64,000 nt of DNA from Fremontodendron californicum (GCA_030761205.1 JAULJL010000011.1:16730501-16794500), one strand, 5' to 3'; positions 48,261 to 60,134 are shown, counted from the stretch's first letter. Translations and numbers: made by a program. The notes: generated by a model from the letters alone, not told the origin.

Positions 48261-49375
48261 AAAAAAAAAACTAAAAATCTAAAAATCTAAAAAATACTTT
48301 AAACAAATTGTCATGTGTCGAAGCTTGACACGTGTCAAGTAGAACCTATTAATTTTTTTTTTGTATGTTACATATGTACTAGAACAACATTATTCCTAGC
48401 CTATTTTAAAATAAAATAATAAAAAAAAAAACTCTTAAATCTTTAATACTCAAAAATAATATATAGTAGATATATATTATTTGATTTGCTTATACAATAA
48501 ACAAACTTTTGAATTATAAGCAAAATCCAAGTTTTAGAACTTAAATTTTATTAAGGTTATATTTGGAAACTTGAATTTTATAAAATGAATTTTGATTTTA
48601 AAAATAGTGTAATAAAATAATGTAAATATAACAATCATTATTATTTTTCAAATTCATACATTTGTTAGATGCTTATTTAGTAGTGAATTTAAAATACCTA
48701 TAGATATTTGTAAATTTAAAATTCATGTTTTTATACCTTTTAGATATATAATCATATTAAATCTTAAAAAAATTTATACATAATGTTTGTATTTCATTCT
48801 CATAATTTATATAACAAATAAAATTCAAATTTAAATTTTAAGTTCATGTTTTCAAACATACTATGAATCTAAGAAGAAAAAAAACAAAGTATAAATACAA
48901 ATTTGATCCCCGAATTATGCAACGCAAGTAATTTTGACATTTATTTTTTTTTTTTTGGATCAATTTGGTTCTCATTCTATTATTTCTATCAATATCGTAT
49001 GAATTTAACGAAAATTGATCACGTACGAGCATGTAACTAACAATGTCATTAAATTTAAGTTAATTTTACTAGAAATTAATAAACAATTAACCAAAATAGA
49101 CAAAAAAAATTAATCAAAATTTGATAAAAAATTTAACGTTTCATTGAATTTAAACTAAATTGATAAAAAATTTAATATAAAGATTAAATTAATCAAAATT
49201 AATAATATAAAAACTAAATTAACTTAAATAAAAAGATTAAAAAAAAAATTTAATTTATATAATTCGAAGAATAAATTTATATTTACCTCAACTGACAAAC
49301 TGAAAGTAGAAGAAAAGGGTATTGGTTGCGCTTTCATATAAATTATGAAAACCAATAAACGAGTACTCCTAATTA
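48261..49375. other. AT-rich sequence, no gene recognised
   Basis: Long A and T runs and no coding frame of note. A palindromic GACACGTGTC at about 48329 contains a G-box core but has no gene beside it. Confidence 0.4.
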
Positions 49376-49379
49376 AAAG

Positions 49380-49895
49380 ATAAAAATGGTAAATCTAAAA
49401 AAATATGCTCTTTAAATAATTGTTAAATAATTTAATACATAAAAATTATTTATAAAAGAGAAATGAAAAAATTAAAAATTATTGAAAAAAGATATTATAA
49501 AAATAAAATTGCACTTAATGAAAAAATTTTATTTTCTTATTTTCTTCCATTAAGAAAATATTATTTTTTACAAATGTTAATTAAAAATAACTTTAAAAAA
49601 TAAAATATTTAAATATTTATTTTTTTAAAATTAAAAAAAAATTAATTTAGAAATTTTATTTTTATTAAAAAAAGTAAAATAAAAATAAAAAAATTATTTT
49701 TTAAAATTAAAAAAATATTATTTTCAGAAAATATTTTTTTTTAATTAAAAAATAAATTAAAAGTAAAAAAAGAAAAGAAAAGAAAAGAAAAGAGAAAGTC
49801 TTTTTATCATAAATAATTTTGTTTTTATAATTTATAATTTTGTTTAAATAATTTTTATTTATTATTTTATATAATAATTATTGTATTGTTGATGA
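49380..49895. repeat. Degenerate relative of the neighbouring MULE-type MITE
   Basis: The left part (AAAATTATTTATAAAAGAGAAATGAAAA onward) resembles the inner part of the inverted repeat of 50089-50673, and the right part resembles its complement (ATCATAAATAATTTTGTTTTTATAAT). The AT-rich centre is similar too. Ends and target duplication are not recognisable. Assignment is tentative because both are extremely AT-rich. Confidence 0.4.
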
Positions 49896-50088
49896 TATAT
49901 ATTTTAAATTTACCCTAAAAAATTCGAGTGGAGAGGCCAGGGCGCCAGGCCAGGCCATTGGAAAGCGAATAAAGTAGACACAGAAGCAGAAGCTTTAAAA
50001 GGACGGATTCCCAGCAATTGAGTTGATTGATAGTAATTTATTTTCTTTTCATTTTAGCAATTAATTTAGAAATTAGAAAGAAAACAAA

Positions 50089-50673
50089 GGGAAAATATGA
50101 AAAACATGCAGTGCACAGTAGAATTATTGTGAAATGGTATAATGAATAAAAGTTATTTGAAAAAAAAAATGAATAATTAGAAATTGTTAAAAATGATATT
50201 GTAAAGACAAAATTATCCTTGATAAAAAAACTTTCTCCTCTCTTTTTCTTTTATTTTTTAATTTACTTTTTAATTAAAAAATAAATATTCTGAAAATAAA
50301 AACTCTTTAATTTTAAAAAATGAATTTTTAAATTTTTTTATTTACTTTTTTTAATTAAAAAATTTAAAAAAATAAAAATAATATGCTTAAAATTAATTTT
50401 TCTTTATTTTTTTAAATTTTTTTAAATTTTTAAAAAAAATATATATTTAAATATTTTATTTTTTAAATTATTTTCAATTAAAATTTTTAAAAAATAATAT
50501 TTCCTTAATGAAAGAAAAAGGAAAAGTAAGTTTTTTCATGAAGGGTAATTTTGTCTTTACAATATCCTTTATAATAATTTTTAATTATTCATTTCTTTTT
50601 TTCAAATAACGTTTATTCATTATACCATTTCACAATAATTCTACTGTGCACTGCATGTTTTTCATATTTTTCC
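50089..50673. mobile_element. MULE-type MITE with long inverted repeats
   Basis: A 585-bp element starts GGGAAAATATGAAAAACATG and ends with the complement CATGTTTTTCATATTTTTCC. The inverted repeats run about 130 bp with few mismatches (for example around ATGCAGTGCACAGTAGAATT). The flanks are a perfect nine-base duplication GAAAACAAA (50080-50088, 50674-50682). Long inverted repeats with a nine-base duplication mark Mutator-like elements. The AT-rich centre codes for nothing, so it is non-autonomous. RNA of it would fold into a long hairpin. Confidence 0.9.
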
Positions 50674-50803
50674 GAAAACAAATGTAAACAATCAATTGAG
50701 ATTCAGGGGTGGGCCAATATCACAGTAAGGCTTGGCAGTTGTCATTTTTGCTTTTTGAAAATTTAACAGTGTAATGCATGTGCTCAATATCTCTGGTTGC
50801 CAT

Positions 50804-51307
50804 TAGGGATGGCAAAACCCGATCCGACCGATGGATTTCGAACCGATCCGATCCGAATGGAGAGGTTTTTTTTTTTTTGAACAATGGAGGCGGGGCGGGG
50901 CGGGGCGGTTTTTTTTGTCTGAAAGGCGGGGATGGAGCAGTTGTGGTAATTGCCTGCTCCGCACCGCCCCGCCCCGAATAGTGAAATTACAATTTTACCC
51001 TTACATATTTAGCTTTTAAATGAATAATAAAATAATATAATTAAAATTATTATTTTTATGTTTATATTTAATTTATTTTTAAAATGCTTTATTATTTGAA
51101 AAAAATAAAAATAATTAATAAATATCAAATGGGGCGGAGCGGGGCGGGGCGGTTATGGATGTAACCGACATCCATGGAGGTGGTAGTGGTATTGAAATTT
51201 CAACATCCATGGCGGAGCGGGGCGGGGCGGGGCGCGGAGCAGTACAATGGCGGGGCGGGGGCGGATACTGCAAAATCCGCCCCCGCCCCGCTCCATTGCC
51301 ATCCCTA
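50804..51307. mobile_element. GC-rich hAT-type MITE
   Basis: A 504-bp element has 12-base perfect inverted ends TAGGGATGGCAA...TTGCCATCCCTA and a perfect eight-base duplication GTTGCCAT (50796-50803, 51308-51315), the signature of hAT transposons. Four blocks of GGGGCGGGGCGG-type sequence (both orientations) sit in strongly AT-rich surroundings and could form G-quadruplex or stem structures. No transposase. The Gly/Arg/Pro-rich frames here (for example 51155-51421) result from the repeats. Confidence 0.93.
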
Positions 51308-51388
51308 GTTGCCATTGTTGCAGACCATCCCTCATGCCCCAATGTCCTCTTCCCCTTTTTTTATTCTTTTTTTTTTTTTTCTCTTTTT

Positions 51389-51580
51389 CTATTTCAACTT
51401 TTTCTTTTCAATATTTTATAAAATATTTCATAGTCTTTCTCTTTTTAATGGTTAATAAGAATATATATATATTTTTTTTCAAATTCTATTTCAACTTTTT
51501 CTTTTCAATATTTTATAAAATATTTCATAGTCTTTCTCTTTTTAATGGTTAATAAGAATATATATATATATATATTTTTC
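51389..51580. repeat. 97-bp tandem duplication
   Basis: CTATTTCAACTTTTTCTTTT starts at 51389 and again at 51486; the two copies are nearly identical and end in (TA) runs of different length. The near identity suggests a recent duplication. Confidence 0.9.
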
Positions 51581-51849
51581 AAATTTACTTTTGTAAAACT
51601 CATCAATTCTCTCTTTTTAAGATGTTGCAACGTGTTTTAATCATACGTGAGTAATGTGAACATGCATGTGTTAGTTGGAAAATTCATTGAGTTATTGGTT
51701 TTTGTTGATTAATTAATTAATTAGTACTAATAATCACACATTAATTTTGTTGATTAATCCAGTGATGACTGATTGTCTCGTGTCGTCTCGTCTGTATTAT
51801 CTGGAAGAGATTCGGTGACATAATAACAATAATAATTCATAACATATAT

Positions 51850-54800
51850 GAAAAAGTCTCCCCAGCTTCTCTGTGGGAGGAAAAGTGATTCTTGTTTGAT
51901 ACGAGGCGTTACTTTCTCAGGACTTCTCTTGTGTGTCCTTGGGATTCAAATAGTATTCTTAGGGAAATATTAGAGGGTTTCTATCGCAGTTAGATCTATG
52001 GCAGAAGATTTGGAGGGTCTGTAGAGTAAACTCAATCTCACAGAGGAAGAAAACGATTCGGTTGACACTGAAGACATACAAGGGTTGTTGGATGACGGAG
52101 ATTCAAAGCCATGGCTCGTTGGGAAGCTGTTGACGAGAAGACATTTCAACAAAGATGCTATTATCGCTACTTTCAAGTTGGTATGGAGAACAACCAAAGA
52201 TGTTACTATATGTGTACTGGATACAAATCTTTTTCTCTTCAAATTCTCATCAGCAAGAGATAAAGACAGAATCATCGATGGAAGTCCGTGGAATTTTGAC
52301 AAACACCTGTTGCTCCTACAACCATACAAAGCCAGTTTGCGTCCCAAGGATTACCAATTCAACACTGCTCTGTTCTGGGTAAGGATCTATGATCTACCAA
52401 TAGGATGGTTACACAAAGACATGGCTATACGAATAGGTGGTAAAATTGGTCACTTAATTGATGTGGATATGAATTGTCAAGATGAGGGATGGGGCAGATT
52501 TTTAAGAGTGAGAGTGGAGGTGGACATAACTAAACCACTAAGGAGAACTATCTTATTGATAAGATCGGCTGAAGGAGGAAATCAATGGGGCAGATTAAAT
52601 TTGAGAGGCTTCCTAGTTTTTGCTATGACTGTGGGATACTGGGACATATAGATTTTGATTGTGATTTGAAGCAAAATGACGATGGCAGTAAAAACCAAAA
52701 CCAGGATGTTCAGTTCAAACAATATGGAGATTGGCTACGAGCTTCGCCAATAAAAAGAACAGGGGCAAGGAGATCGATGGGAGGAGATCAACCTGGTTTG
52801 AGTTTCAAATCTGCAATGGCCATGAACGATGATCCGATGACGGCCGATACACGGAAGGTTGGAGGAAGGAAAGACCAAGGTATGGAAAGAAGACAAATTC
52901 TGTAAAGCAATATCAATGGCCTTAATTCCAGGATTGACCAAACTAAATCAGTGGCACAGTTTGCGGCATCCATTGGGGGTCCAGTACCAAAAGATCAGGA
53001 TATGTCAAAAGCAAGCAGAAAGGAAAGAAATCAAGACCAGAATCAAAATGGCGAAACAAGTGGAATTATTGTTACCAATAATAGAGCTCCATCCAATCAA
53101 CAAGAATCTGGCAAAATGGCAAAAATGAATAAGGAAAAGGAAAAAGTAAATGGGAATGAATCATACAAAGATGGCATAATACAAGGCAAGTGGAAGAAAT
53201 TGGCAAGACAATCTGGGAACAGCAGCTCTACCGTTGAGATGGAAGTAGGGAAAAGGAAATGCAGAGATATAGCAGAGGAAGTAGTACAAATGGATTTGGA
53301 CAAGGTTAACAAGAAACTCAAATGTAACAACGAAGGGAAGGAACAGGAAACCAAACATTTGGCGGAGTCTGGATACTAGCTCCGCCGTTCGCCATGAAGC
53401 TTATAAGTTGGAACTGCCGTGGGCTTGGGGACAGTTCGAGCTATGAAAAAGCTCATTCAACACAAAGCTCCCGAGGCGGTGTTCTTATGTTAAACAAAGC
53501 TTTTTTCAAGTGAGTTTGACAGAATACGGAGGACGTGCGATATGGAAAATTGTGTAGTGGTGGACAGTGCTGGTAGAAGTGGGGGATTGGCAATGATGTG
53601 GAGAAGTGATGTGGACTTACGGTTGAAAAGCTTCTCGAAGAATCACATTGACATGGAGTTGATGGAAAATAACCAAGTTTATCAAAGAGTGACTGGTTTT
53701 TATGGTGAATCAGATTCAAGTTGGAGGGAGAGTTCGTGGGAGCTGTTAAAAAGATTAGCTGGTCAATCCAATTTACCATGGACATGCTTTGGAGATTTTA
53801 ATGAAATTGCACATGGTGGTGAGAAGAGTGGAAATTGCTTGAGAAATGAAAGACAAATGGAAGCCTTTAGAGACGTCATTGAAGAAAGTAACCTGTTGGA
53901 TGCTGGTTTTCGTGGGACTTGGTACACATGGACTAACAATCGAAGGAAAGCAGATCTTGTACATGAAAGGCTTGACAGGGTCTTAGCTACCAAAAGCTGG
54001 TGTGATATGTTTCCTGAATACTTAGTTGAGCACCTCATAAGTTCCCGTTCAGATCATTGTCCGATACTTTTGGATACAATGGGAAGTACATCTGTCGAGT
54101 CTACAAAAGGCAGAAAGAAAAGATTTCACTTTGAAGCATTATGGGCCACAGAAAAAGCTTGTGAAGATGTTGTAGCTGAGGTGTGGAAGAAAACAGGAAA
54201 TAGAGAGGTAATGTCTCGCTTACAGGAGACGGGTAGTAAACTGTCAAAATGGCATTCTGCTAATATTGGAGCAATCAAGTTACGAATCCAAGAGCTTCAT
54301 GAACATATTAGAAGACTACAACAGCTCCATACTGATGATGATACACTAAGGAGGGAGCAAGATGCAAAAAGACAGCTAGATGAACTGTTGGAAAAAGAGG
54401 AGGTTTACTGGAAGCAAAGATCACAGATTCAATGGCTAAGGGAAGGAGATAGAAACACTGCCTATTTCCATGCACAAGCTAATGCGAGAAGGAGGAAAAA
54501 TTCCATTCTAACTTTGGAGGATGAAAATGGACTAGTTAGTGACAAGGAGGCAGACTTGCATCAGATAGTCATGGATTATTTCCAATCACTATTTGAATCC
54601 CATGGATCACCAAATACTGAGAACATTCTTGAGACAGTTGATCGTCGAGTTACAAATGAGATGAACAATTTTCTCCTTTCAGATTTCCAAGCTGAGGAAG
54701 TGGTTAAAGCACTCAAACAAATGCACCCAATAAAAGCTCTTGGACCTGATGGTATGCCTGCACTTTTCTTTCAAAAATATTGGCATATTGTTGGTAAAGA

Positions 54801-55369
54801 TATCATAACCCTTTCTCTTGATGTTCTTAATGGTAAATCTGATTTGTCTGCCTATAATCACACACATATTGTGCTAATTCCAAAAAATAAAAATCCAAAA
54901 ACTATGTCACACTTTAGGCCTATAAGTCTGTGCAATGTGATTTACAAGCTTATTGCCAAAGTCATTGTGAATAGATTGAAGCTTATTCTTCCTACATACA
55001 TTAGTGAGAATCAAAGTGCGTTTACTCCAGGGAGGTTGATAACTGACAATATTATGGTTGCTTATGAACTTGTACATGCTTTGAAAAATAAGAAACATGG
55101 GGGCAGAAGTTTTTTTGCTCTCAAATTGGATATGAGCAAAGCATACGATAGGGTAGAGTGGTTTTTCCTGAAGTCAATTATGATTAGGATGGGTTTTGAG
55201 GATAGATGGGTTTCACTCATTATGCAGTGTGTATCTACAGTTTCCTATTCAATCATTATTAATGGAAAAATTACTGATGCTTTTAAAACGAGTAGAGGGC
55301 TTCGACAAGGAGACCCTCTATCACCATTCTTATTTTTGCTCTGTACAGAAGGTTTGTCGGCCATGTTAT
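51850..55369 (+). mobile_element. L1-type LINE, truncated by Ogre-3
   Basis: This non-LTR retrotransposon has an ORF1 with zinc knuckle and an ORF2 with endonuclease and reverse transcriptase. The start is approximate; a short untranslated region precedes the ORF1 ATG at 51998. The Ogre-3 LTR begins at 55370, inside the RT domain. The rest of ORF2 and the poly(A) end, if they survive, lie beyond Ogre-3 and outside the window. Confidence 0.9.
51998..53379 (+). pseudogene. LINE ORF1 (DUF4283-type, zinc knuckle), broken
   Basis: ORF1 proteins of plant LINEs bind the element's RNA. The likely start is ATG at 51998 (MAEDLEGL), with a TAG at codon 9 (52022). The frame then runs to 52651 through a DUF4283-like domain (KPWLVGKLLTRRHFNKDAI, DGSPWNFDKHLLLLQPY, FWVRIYDLPIGW). 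A frameshift near 52590 moves the CCHC knuckle CYDCGILGHIDFDC into another frame (52585-52905), which ends in a stop. After it a basic, Lys/Gln-rich tail runs to 53379. One stop, one shift and another stop make it non-functional. Confidence 0.85.
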
Positions 55370-55374
55370 TGTAG
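53394..55374 (+). pseudogene. LINE ORF2 (endonuclease-reverse transcriptase), truncated
   Basis: ORF2 nicks target DNA and copies the RNA into it. The start MKLISWNCRGLG at 53394 is the conserved first strand of the APE-type endonuclease. A frameshift follows, and the frame reopens at 53542 for 610 codons. In that part: endonuclease motifs GDFNEI (84-89), RLDRVLA (143-149) and SRSDHCP (168-174); an RT-preceding WLREGDRNTAYFH (298-310); RT motifs FRPISLCN (458-465), LKLDMSKAYDRVEW with the first catalytic Asp (527-540, D530) and RGLRQGDPLSP (585-595). The second catalytic motif and the rest are absent. The terminal TAG at 55372 comes from the inserted LTR. Confidence 0.92.
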
Positions 55375-56899
55375 ACACCTAATTTTGTCCGGACCACTAA
55401 ACAGGTATGTTTTCTTCCCATATTGATGTTCCCAAGTGTAAAAAGACTGTTTTCATCCTGCAGGTGGTACTCCGAGACTTAGTTTAAGAGGGCGAGCACA
55501 AAAAGTCAAACTTGAAAAAAAGTCAACCCCGAAAAAGTCAACCCCGAAAAAGTCAACCCCAGAAAGTCAACTACTGAAAAAGTCAACCCACTTTCAAAAT
55601 CAAGATTTTAAGTTCAATTGAAAAATGGCGAAAGAATTTTGATAATCCGAGGTCTACATTGAAAGATATGGAGTTCGGAAGTTGGGATTTGGAGATTCAC
55701 TAGAAAGGAAACCCTAATCCGAGAAATTTGGGGAAAAGTGCTTAAACGATCAAACTGGTCGAAATTGAAGGTTCCAAATGAAAGATAAGCACTGACTACG
55801 GGCAATGGAGAAGTCACTTGCAAGAAAAACCGAAAAAAAGTCAATCCGGGAGAAAACCGAGAATTAGGGTTTTTAGTGGATTTCTGTGAAATCGGGAAGA
55901 ATCACAGAAATGGCCCGACTTGGTAAGACCAAAGCCCCCAATGGATGAGGAATGATTAAAAAGGATGGCCCAAGGCTCAGATTGAAGAAAATCTGAAAAT
56001 CGGACTTGTTTTGAGCAAAACCGGGTTTCGAAGGTTAAAGGGCAAAATTGGAAAATTTTGGGAAAAATAGCAAATGGACTCCAAAAATTATGGAAAATTT
56101 GTCAATCTCATTCTTAAATCATTTGAAAGAGATTGGTAAAAGAAAATCTTGATTCCGAGTTCGTTTGCAAAATGGTCAAATCTCGGGCTTCTTATGCAGT
56201 AATTCAAAAAGATAAATCCCGGAAAAATAGCAAATGGACTCCAAAAATTCTGAAATTTGGTAAATCTCATTTTTAAATTATTTGGAAGAGATTGGCGAAA
56301 GAAAATCTTGATTCCGAGTTCATTTGCAAAATGGCTAAATCCCGAGCTTCCTATGCAGTAATTCAAGCCGATAAATCCCGAAAAAATACCAAATGAGCTC
56401 CAAAAATTACGAAAACTTTCAGATCACACTTTTTAATTATTTTGAAGATATTGGTGAAGAAAAATCTTGATTTGGAGCTCGTTTAAAAAATGGTAAAAAG
56501 TAGGGGCATAAAAGGACATTTTGGGAAGAAAAAATCCAAATAAATAGCAAACGGACTCGGATAATTTTGAAAACTTCCAGAACTCAATATTTTATTATTT
56601 TGGAAGTATTAAAAAAATAAAAATTGAATTTGGAGTCCGTTTGATATTTACTTGCATCCGGGGGGCAAAATGGTCATTTCACCCAAGCAACCGAAAAGGG
56701 CTTCTTTGGGCCTTTCAAAAATCAGAGCTGGGCTGGAAAAGAGAAGTGCTGGCCTGCCCAAGCCCAAAGGAAGGAGGAAGCTTAGGATTTTTTCAATCAA
56801 GTGATTAAAAATCAAGAGTTAAGTTAGAGATTTTCATTTTTGAGCCTAAGTCCCAATCCCACATCCCTTTGTAATGTCAAGCCAAGGAGGTGCTCACCT

Positions 56900-56907
56900 T
56901 ATAAATA
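56900..56907 (+). promoter_or_regulatory. Putative TATA box of the Ogre-3 LTR
   Basis: TATAAATA in CACCTTATAAATAAGGAG lies about 1.5 kb into the LTR. A start about 30 bases downstream would give U3 of about 1.56 kb and R-U5 of about 3.2 kb. Position and consensus support it; the start is not observed. Confidence 0.55.
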
Positions 56908-57004
56908 AGGAGTCTTGGCCTTTGGTTGAAATCACCCACTACCCCTTGTGAGATAGTCTATACACTTGTATTAGGATTATCCGGGTGGTGAGTCATAGTG
57001 TTTT

Positions 57005-57220
57005 ACTCTGAGGGTTCGTAGCTTAATCCGTTCAAAAGCTACTCTGAGGGTTTGTAGCTTAATCCGTTCAAAAGCTACTCTGAGGGTTTGTAGCTTAATC
57101 CGTTCAAAAGCTACTCTGAGGGTTCGTAGCTTAATCCGTTCAAAAGCTACTCTGAGGGTTCGTAGCTTAATCCGTTCAAAAGCTACTCTGAGGGTTTATA
57201 GCTTAATCCGTTCAAAAGCT
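57005..57220 (+). repeat. 36-bp minisatellite, six units, in Ogre-3 LTR
   Basis: ACTCTGAGGG starts at 57005, 57041, 57077, 57113, 57149 and 57185; each unit continues TTCGTAGCTTAATCCG and TTCAAAAGCT. Units are nearly identical (TTCG/TTTG/TTTA variants). It lies about 100 bases downstream of the TATA box, so it would be transcribed. It is absent from the other Ogre LTRs here. Confidence 0.97.
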
Positions 57221-58275
57221 ACTTGGTGAGTTTTCATTTTAAAATAATGTTTCTTATTCTTCCTTCATTTCCTTTCTTAAGTATATTTTTTTTTACATTT
57301 TGTTTTTATAATAAACTCACTATGGCCAAATGGCCTACATTATTTATTTTAAGTTGTTGTTTTTGATTCATTTTACCATATTGTTTATGCTATTTTCTTT
57401 ATTTTTGATGTTTTAAATATTATGTTATTTCATGTTCTTAAGTTATATTTAATTTGGTTGCTTTATTTGTTGCCATTTATGTCTTAGATATCATGTTTTT
57501 GCATTTTTAATTTTCTGTTTTCATGTTGTTTAAATTTGAGCATGTTTTAGAGTTAGCATATTAAGTGTTTGTGAAAATGCTTATGTGATTCTTTGCATGA
57601 TTCTTGTTTTATATCTTAGTGAGCATGTTTTAGATTTGGTATATTAGGTGTTTGTGAAAATGCTTGTGTGATTTTTGTGTTATGACTTAGTTTTTCATAC
57701 TAGCATACCAAGTGTTTGTGAAAATGCCATGCTTGTTGAAGCTTGGGGCCATTTGGCTACTCCATGTGTTTTGCATTGTGTGTTGTATTTTTGTCATGCT
57801 AGTTGTTAGGTTTTTGCATTTGCATGATATTTGGTTGGATTTTTGAATTAAGCATGCCTTGTGTTTGTGAAAATGCCATGCATGTCTTAGGTCTAGGTTA
57901 CATTAAATGCCATGCAAGTTCATGTTAGGTCTAGGCCATATTATTTATGTCATGCATTTTCCTTACATTTAGGTTTAGATCCATGCATTTCATGCATTAT
58001 GTTTGCTGCATTGTTTCATGCATTTCATGTTCATGCCACTTGAATAATGACTTGAGCCAATTAATGGTTCAAAGTCATGCTCTCTTGAGCACACTTGTGG
58101 AAAATTAAGTTTGTCAAATTGATTATTCTACCTTTGTGATTTTTTTTACTTAGCCAATTTTTATCTAACTTTCAAAAAGTCCTAGCTACTGCTTTCAAGT
58201 CATTTTATGAGTTTCAAATATTTTTATTTTTATTTTTAAATGATTTTATCAAAGACAAAAAAAATGTGTTGGCAA

Positions 58276-58915
58276 AGCAGTTTTTTTTTCCACCAAAAAC
58301 TCGTACATCTTTGATTTTTCTGGGAATTCATCTTTGATCAGAAAATTAAGCCGATTTTTTATCGTGTAGTTTTACATGTCCTGAGTCTCCAGTAATTTTT
58401 TCAGAATTTTTGGAATTTTTAGAAATAGGGTAAAAAATCGTGGATTAAAACTGGACAGTGGAGTCAGAATTGAATTTAAAGAAAAACAAAGCAGTTTTTT
58501 CTCCTCCAAAAACTCGTACATCTCTGATTTTTCTGGGAATTCATTTTTGATCAGAAAATTAAGCCGATTTTTTATCGTGTAGTTTTACATGTCCTGAGTC
58601 TCCAGTAATTTTTTCAGAATTTTTGGAATTTTTAAAAATAGGGTAAAAAATCGTGTATTAAAACTGGACAGTGGAGTCAGAATTGAATTTAAAGAAAAAC
58701 AAAGCAGTTTTTTTCTCCTCCAAAAACTCATATATCTCTGATTTTTCTGGGAATTCATCTTTGATTCGAAAATTAAGCCGATTTTTTCTCGTGTAGTTTT
58801 ACATGTCCTGAGTCTCTAGTATGTTTTTCAGAATTTTTGGAAATTTTAAAAATAGGGTAAAAAATCGTGGATTAAAACTGGACAGTGGAGTCAGAATTGA
58901 ATTTAAAGAGAAACC
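58276..58915 (+). repeat. 214-bp triplication in Ogre-3 LTR
   Basis: The unit from AGCAGTTTTTT to AATTTAAAGAAAAACAAAGC is present three times, with junctions at about 58280, 58494 and 58707 (periods 214 and 213). The solo Ogre LTR has one unit at about 34210-34430. Copies are nearly identical. Confidence 0.92.
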
Positions 58916-60114
58916 ATTTTTCTGTTTTGGTTAATTTACTTAGAGTGGGCTGATTAGGAGGGTTAGCTACTGACTTAGGGTAGTTTCTAAGCCTTTTTAA
59001 ACTCTAAAAATGGTTTTTCAAGTCTCGGGTTAAGGGTAGTCAAGTCCGGATTTTTAAACTTAGGAAATTAGAGCCATTTAAAAAAATTTTAGCCCAGTTT
59101 TTATTCAAGCTTTTCAAAATTGTTTTCAAACAATCACAAAGTATTTTGGTTTTAGAATATTTAATTTGACATATTTTCCTAAGGTAGCCGGATATCTTTT
59201 TAGATATACGGATTTCCTTAATTAAAGGAAAAAATACATTTCATGCATTGCATTTTTATTTTCGTGCATATTATATGATATCATTATTTTATTCTATGTC
59301 ATTTAAATTATATGCCATACCATTCATATTTGTCATGTCATTTAGGTTGCATTATATTATTTAGACTTTACTATGTCATTTTATTTATGTCATGCATATA
59401 CATATTCATTTATTTTAAATGTTTGCAAAAGATAATGGTTTTCAATAAAAATAAAGATATTCCCGAGTTAAAATAATTCATGAGTTCTCTACCGGGTTTG
59501 CTGGAGGGAATATCATCAATTATCATTAATAAAGGAATATCTTTCTTTCAAAAAAAAGAGAATGATTCGGAAAGTTTTCCAAAACTAATAAAAATTTCTA
59601 TATTTTGCCACGTTTGTTGGGGAATATAGGAAAATTTTGAATTTATAAATTCCGGATCATTTTCAATAAAAAATGGAATTATTTTTAAATTGGGAATTAA
59701 CTTGAAATACTAAATTTAAAACCAACTTTTTACCGAGACTTGAGATAACACACGATTAATAAGGTACCGATTTATACGGGCGTTGTGGGGGTGCTAATCC
59801 TTCCCCACACGTAACCGACTCCCGAACCCGCTTCTTTGATTTCTCTGGTTTAAAACGCAGACTTGAAATTGGTTTTTAAAATGTTTTAATTAATTTTTAA
59901 AATATTTTATAAAACCGGTTTTAATAGGTGGCCGATCACACCTAGCTAAAAAAGATTGGTGGCGACTCCATGTCTTTTTTTAGGTCATTTTCAAAACCTT
60001 TATTTTTCTAGAGGAATTAAGTCGACTTTTCCTCGGTTTTTTTTAATGTCACGCTTAACGAATAATAAAGTCTTGCGATGAGACGTCGTTATTTTTTTTT
60101 TAGGTTGCGACAGC

Positions 60115-60134
60115 TTGGCGACTCCGCTGGGGAC
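60115..60134 (+). other. Ogre-3 primer-binding site
   Basis: TTGGCGACTCCGCTGGGGAC starts two bases after the LTR. Same site as in Ogre-1 with two differences. A tRNA 3' end is the expected partner. Confidence 0.8.

Larger units (their letters stand above)
55370..60112 (+). repeat. Ogre-3 5' LTR (4743 bp)
   Basis: Begins TGTAGACACCTAATTTTGTC and ends AGGTTGCGACA. The first about 1.3 kb and the last about 2 kb follow the other two Ogre LTRs; the middle, holding the TATA box and 36-bp repeats, does not. Frames 55614-55844 and 56088-56366 are on the other strand and not genes. Confidence 0.93.

Noticed and set aside
50778..51552. Gly/Arg/Pro-rich frames around the GC-rich element
   Set aside because: They come from GGGGCGG blocks and run across transposon ends in several frames.
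53453..54038. Minus-strand frames of 90-110 residues
   Set aside because: They are antisense to LINE ORF2 and have no domain of their own.
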